Assembly: GCA_026692905.1 (NCBI GenBank)
Contig: JAPLNL010000119.1
Location: forward strand, 248,001 to 312,000
DNA length: 64,000 nt
Reading direction: 5' to 3'
DNA from: Planctomycetota bacterium
Lineage (GTDB): Bacteria > Planctomycetota > Planctomycetia > Pirellulales > Pirellulaceae
Part shown: piece by piece, positions 60,125 to 64,000 of the stretch
Layout: every line of letters begins with the position of its first letter
Numbering within the stretch: the first letter of the stretch is position 1
Program-made: the position numbers and the translations under genes
The notes under the pieces: generated by a model
Told to the model about the DNA's origin: nothing
Databases searched by the model: none
What the model saw: the letters and a program-made list of their open reading frames with translations, nothing else

Positions 60125-63100
60125 ATGCGAATACTGCGATGCACCAGCAATCACTTCTATCGATCTGCTTTGGCTATTTGGATTGCCCTATCTGTTTCCG
60201 CGGGCTCGGCCGCGTTTGCTGATGATCTGGTTTGCCATTGGGCCGACGTGCCCATTCTGATCGATGGCTCGGACGAGGACCCAGCCTGGAAGAATGCGTC
60301 GGTCATTGATCGATTCCGAATCCCGGCTAGTAAAGATCCAATTCCACAGGCGGCGACTCGCGCTCGATTGCTTTGGGATCGACAGTATCTTTATTTCTTT
60401 GCCGAGATGGAGGACCGCGATTTGTTTGCAGATGTCGACGAGCATGATGGCAAAACGTGGAGCAACGACGTCTTCGAAATATTCTTGAAACCGAGTCGCG
60501 AGGCGGCGGGGTACTATGAATTTCAAATCAATGCAGCGGGCACTGAAATGGATATGTTTCTGCCTGACCAAAAGAGCGGCGGTTACAACTCGCTTAAGTC
60601 AAACGACCCTTTTCATTGGAAGACTCAAGTTCGACGCAATGGGACGCTTAACCAACGGGGCGATCGAGATCACTCTTGGACGGTTGAGGGCCGGATCCCT
60701 TGGCTCGATTTGATGCCGACAGGCGGCAGGCCGGATATCGATGAGATTTGGCAATTGGCCCTTTGCCGTTATGACTACACACTCAATGAAATGCCGGAAC
60801 TCAGTAGCTGTGCCCCATTGACCAAGCTCGATTTTCATCGGTGCGAGGATTATGCAACCGTTCGTTTTGCGTCGGCAAGCGAAACGAATGCGACTGTGCA
60901 TTCACTTCGCAATCGCCCACACTTTGCCGACACGATGGTTGCAGGATCGCCCGAACCGCCACTTCCCTATCGAGCCGTTCGAGCATATCCCGACTTGAAA
61001 TTAGAATGGCCAATAGATGTCCAAGTTGAGCCGGGTAGCAAACGCTTTATCGTGATCGAAGAGCAAGGGGCCTACGGTCCGACCAAAATCATGCGTACCA
61101 CCGACGCATCTGATCAAACGGAATTGGAGTTGCTGTTCGATCCGAAAGGAGTAGCTTACAGCATCGCCTTCCATCCAAACTTCCTTGAAAATGGATTTCT
61201 GTACGTCGGAAGCAATGGAAAGAACGAAGGAGAAAAACACAAGAGCCGTATCGTTCGGCGCACACTCGCTCGAAGCGCTCCCTTCGGACTAGTGGGCGAC
61301 GAGATGACCGTGATCGATTGGGAATCGAACGGGCACAACGGCGCTGCTGTGACCTTTGGTAAGGATGGGATGATGTACTTGACGACCGGCGATGGCACTT
61401 CCGATTCGGACGCCAATGTCGTGGGCCAAGATTTATCTAAGCTGCTTGCCAAAGTGCTGCGGATCGATGTTGACCATCCAACGCCCGGCCGAAGTTATTC
61501 TGTTCCACAGGACAACCCGTTTTTTAACGTGGCCAACGCGGTTCCTGAAACGTGGGCCTACGGCCTTAGAAATCCCTGGCGGATAACGACCGATGCCGAG
61601 ACTGGGCATATTTGGGTCGGGAACAACGGCCAGGACATGTGGGAGCAAGTCTACTTGATTGAGCGTGGGGCGAACTACGGTTGGTCGGTCTTCGAAGGAG
61701 GCCATCCTTTCTATTCAAAGCGGCAGCTTGGACCGACTCCTCACGTTTTGCCTACCGTCGATCATCCTCACAGTGAGGCGCGATCGCTAACGGGCGGCGT
61801 CGTTTACTATGGTGACAAATTGCCGGAACTGCGAGGCGCGTATATTTATGGGGATTATTCGACAGGCAAGATCTGGGCAATCAAGCACAATGGATCAGCA
61901 ATCCTTTGGCATCGGGAAATCGCCGACACGCCGTTTCAAATTTCCGCCATCTCGGTGGATGCGAACGGCGAGTTGATCGTGGTCGACCATCGCGGTGACA
62001 AACATGGAGGGCTTTATCATTTAGAGCCGGTGCCATCCGACCCCAAGCCGAACCGCTTCCCGCGTTTTCTGAGTCAAACGGGGCTAATGCAAAACATGCC
62101 ACAACACCAAGTCGCGCGGGGACTCATTTCCTACAGCGTCAATGCTCCGTTTTGGTCCGATGGCGCCATGAAATCCAGGTATATTGCGTTACCCACGGAC
62201 GGTCAAATAGAAATCCCAGACCAATGGGCATGGCAGTTCCCCGACAAAACAGTGATCATGAAATCGTTCTCACTGGAATACGTCGCAGGCGATCCTACCT
62301 CGAAACATTGGATTGAAACCAGACTGCTGGTCAAGGAACAAGGGGAATGGGTTGGATACTCCTACGCATGGAATGAGGAGCAAACCGATGCGGAGTTGGT
62401 GGCTGCTGGTGGACGAGACGAAGATTTTTTGATTGCGGAGCCCGATGGTATTCGTTCTCAGCGATGGCACTATCCAAGCCGAACGGAATGCATGGTGTGT
62501 CATACGCGAGCGGCAGGCTATTTGCTTGGACTGACAACGGTCCAGATGAATAAGGAGCAGGACTACGGAAATGGGCTAAAGAGCAATCAGCTCGATGCAT
62601 TGGAAAGCATGGGGGTATTGAAAACCAATTGGGTTGCTCACGCGCAAGACGCGATGCGAGCTCAAATGGCCACCGAGGGACATTCCAAAGAAAAAATTGG
62701 GTCGGATTTCTCCAACTTAAAGCCGTTAGCGGGACAAAGAAAAGTCAAAACAAATGGCATGATGGGAAAGATTGGCGGCGAGAATCGCAAACTGGTCGAC
62801 CCGTACGACGCGTCTGCTAATCTTGAGCAACGCGCTCGTGCATTCCTGCATTCCAACTGCGCCTACTGCCACGTTGAAGCGGGCGGAGGAAATGCCAAAA
62901 TGAATCTATCGTACTATGCAGAGCTTGCGCAAATGAACATTGTGGATGTCGAACCGATCCACCATCACTTTGACAAGCCAGACGCTAGGCTCATTGCACC
63001 AGGCTCTCCCGACCGGTCGGTGTTGTTGCATCGAGTTGGGACTCGGGGGCCTGGACAAATGCCACAGTTGTCAACCAATCGTGCCGATGAGAAATCGTTT

Positions 63101-63136
63101 GCGATGCTAAAGGCTTGGATTGCTGAAATCAAGTAG
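60125..63136 (+). CDS. CBM9 / sugar-dehydrogenase-like / dihaem fusion protein
   Basis: 1003 residues from ATG 60125, just before signal peptide ALAIWIALSVSAGSAAFA. Frame upstream to 59975 runs through repeat C and is not used. Residues about 38-270: CBM9-like beta-sandwich (VPILIDGSDEDPAWKNA). About 300-640: PQQ-type glucose/sorbosone dehydrogenase propeller (SIAFHPNFLENGFLYV, YLTTGDGTSDSDANVVGQDL, WAYGLRNPWRITTDA). About 650-1003: dihaem-cytochrome module like SO2930, with CMVCH at 789-793 and CAYCH at 912-916. Oxidises a sugar or polymer end and passes electrons to two c-type haems; exported. Substrate not known. Confidence 0.92.
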   Translation: MRILRCTSNHFYRSALAIWIALSVSAGSAAFADDLVCHWADVPILIDGSDEDPAWKNASVIDRFRIPASKDPIPQAATRARLLWDRQYLYFFAEMEDRDLFADVDEHDGKTWSNDVFEIFLKPSREAAGYYEFQINAAGTEMDMFLPDQKSGGYNSLKSNDPFHWKTQVRRNGTLNQRGDRDHSWTVEGRIPWLDLMPTGGRPDIDEIWQLALCRYDYTLNEMPELSSCAPLTKLDFHRCEDYATVRFASASETNATVHSLRNRPHFADTMVAGSPEPPLPYRAVRAYPDLKLEWPIDVQVEPGSKRFIVIEEQGAYGPTKIMRTTDASDQTELELLFDPKGVAYSIAFHPNFLENGFLYVGSNGKNEGEKHKSRIVRRTLARSAPFGLVGDEMTVIDWESNGHNGAAVTFGKDGMMYLTTGDGTSDSDANVVGQDLSKLLAKVLRIDVDHPTPGRSYSVPQDNPFFNVANAVPETWAYGLRNPWRITTDAETGHIWVGNNGQDMWEQVYLIERGANYGWSVFEGGHPFYSKRQLGPTPHVLPTVDHPHSEARSLTGGVVYYGDKLPELRGAYIYGDYSTGKIWAIKHNGSAILWHREIADTPFQISAISVDANGELIVVDHRGDKHGGLYHLEPVPSDPKPNRFPRFLSQTGLMQNMPQHQVARGLISYSVNAPFWSDGAMKSRYIALPTDGQIEIPDQWAWQFPDKTVIMKSFSLEYVAGDPTSKHWIETRLLVKEQGEWVGYSYAWNEEQTDAELVAAGGRDEDFLIAEPDGIRSQRWHYPSRTECMVCHTRAAGYLLGLTTVQMNKEQDYGNGLKSNQLDALESMGVLKTNWVAHAQDAMRAQMATEGHSKEKIGSDFSNLKPLAGQRKVKTNGMMGKIGGENRKLVDPYDASANLEQRARAFLHSNCAYCHVEAGGGNAKMNLSYYAELAQMNIVDVEPIHHHFDKPDARLIAPGSPDRSVLLHRVGTRGPGQMPQLSTNRADEKSFAMLKAWIAEIK

Positions 63137-64000
63137 CTTGAGCGACCGGAAGTCCGAGGGTTGCGATTAACGGATTCGTTCGGAGTCGGACTCTGCTTTC
63201 TCGAATGGCGATGGCCAGAACAGCACCTATCCCAAGCGTGACCAAGATATCTTCTTTGGTCGCTAGTTCCGTCGATTTTGGCGAATCAAAACCATTTCCG
63301 ATCGTTGGTAATAATTGAGCTTCGGATTCGCTTCGCGACTGAACCATGTTGGAGGAGCCGATGAACAATTGCAGGATTTCAAATGGATTCGTACTAGCTT
63401 TTGCAACCACACTTTGGCGTTGAGAGTTTTCCGCAAGATCGCGAATTTCAATCATGCCTTTTGGCGCTGGCAAGCGTTTGGTGTTGACGGCCAACTCATC
63501 GATAATGGAATCAATTTGAGCATTTTGCATTTGCCTCAAAAGAACATCGTTTTGCTGTTGAGTGCGGATGCGTGAAGCTTTGGATTGAATGCCATTCGGC
63601 CTATCCAATTCGACTCGAAGACTGCCATTCATTGCGAACGAGAGCATTCCGTCCTTGGTTGTTTTAGCCGATTCTGCTCTGGGGCTGATCACCATTTCTG
63701 TTGGTGTTAGCCCCTTTGCATTCGATGAAACTGAGGCATGGTCATTCAAAGATGACTTCGATTGCAGGACGCTAACTTGAGGAGCTATGGAAACGGAATT
63801 GTAGTCAAGTTTCGAGGTTAGGTTATCCGACAGAGGTGACGCGCTGGCTGTTCGAATTGTGGAATCTGCAACAAGGTCGCTCGATTGTGGTTGCAACGAA
63901 AGAGGTTTCGACAAGTTCAATTCGGGCCTCGAAACACTTTGGTTTTGTCCAACGCTAGAGGCGGACGGTTGCAAGTTTTGCTTCACCGCCGCACTAACGC
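63129..64000 (-). CDS. Partial protein, unknown, Ser/Gln-rich
   Basis: At least 285 residues. The frame is open to the window edge with no stop, so the start is outside; the GTG at 63986 need not be real. The visible part is low-complexity (Ser, Asn, Gln), then helical (TQQQNDVLLRQMQNAQIDSI). Near the C-terminus is a hydrophobic segment (EDILVTLGIGAVLAIAIRES) and a short tail. It could be the C-terminal end of a large cell-surface or membrane-anchored protein. Its stop overlaps the convergent dihaem gene by 8 bp. Confidence 0.65.
   Translation of the reverse strand, partial: VSAAVKQNLQPSASSVGQNQSVSRPELNLSKPLSLQPQSSDLVADSTIRTASASPLSDNLTSKLDYNSVSIAPQVSVLQSKSSLNDHASVSSNAKGLTPTEMVISPRAESAKTTKDGMLSFAMNGSLRVELDRPNGIQSKASRIRTQQQNDVLLRQMQNAQIDSIIDELAVNTKRLPAPKGMIEIRDLAENSQRQSVVAKASTNPFEILQLFIGSSNMVQSRSESEAQLLPTIGNGFDSPKSTELATKEDILVTLGIGAVLAIAIRESRVRLRTNPLIATLGLPVAQAT

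Overview
The window looks like chromosomal DNA from a planctomycete, most likely of the Rhodopirellula/Blastopirellula (Pirellulales) type. No rRNA is present, so this rests on gene content: a Tat-exported DUF1501 protein, a giant M36 protease with the planctomycete N-terminal export motif and a dockerin-like tail, a fused CBM9/sugar dehydrogenase/dihaem protein, a PmoA-like DUF6807 protein, a sialate esterase fused to FG-GAP repeats, a formaldehyde-activating-enzyme homologue, Cys-rich secreted proteins and a BBP7-like outer-membrane protein. Gene order is loose: housekeeping genes are scattered in short operons of two to four genes.

Layout. 1-6 kb: BBP7-like porin, a PII signal protein, an ABC ATPase overlapping ispD, a tatA-type pair (one member only 52 codons), and a DedA protein. 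5-11 kb: glyA/response regulator/methyltransferase operon, glycosylasparaginase-like hydrolase, xerC, rsmG. 11-20 kb: secreted unknowns, tRNA-Ser(GCU), Fae homologue, RarD and APC transporters, NYN nuclease, then an AT-rich islet with a frameshifted secreted gene and a second secreted unknown. 20-32 kb: DUF1501, zinc-ribbon/TPR membrane proteins, a Ser/Thr kinase, an ABC ATPase, a peroxiredoxin and a TIGR03545/TIGR03546-like pair. 32-36 kb: eda-kdgK operon and a Cys-rich lipoprotein-like gene. 36-48 kb: M36 protease, lspA, thrC, two CNNM/CBS membrane proteins, a fused ABC-2 permease and an ExeA-like ATPase. 49-52 kb: an operon of DUF4114, TadE, VWA-TadG and TadE genes, whose leader carries sequence blocks resembling the c-di-GMP-I riboswitch. 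52-64 kb: TerB-like, MaoC, sialate esterase, DUF6807, argC, NUDIX, histidine phosphatase, the CBM9/GSDH/dihaem protein and a partial gene at the edge.

The most striking non-genic feature is a dense set of short palindromic repeats in nearly every intergenic gap. I distinguish six dispersed groups, labelled A/F (one composite element), B, C, D, E and G. Several show compensatory changes in their stems, which suggests selection on a hairpin. Group A has also expanded into a 33-bp tandem array ending in a single inverted copy at 56901-57223. Two further tandem repeats (19 bp and 8 bp) and a 53-nt near-perfect palindrome add to this. Start codons were moved from the longest ORF wherever a signal peptide, ribosome-binding site, family start or repeat overlap favoured a later codon. 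All family assignments are by eye; no database search was run.
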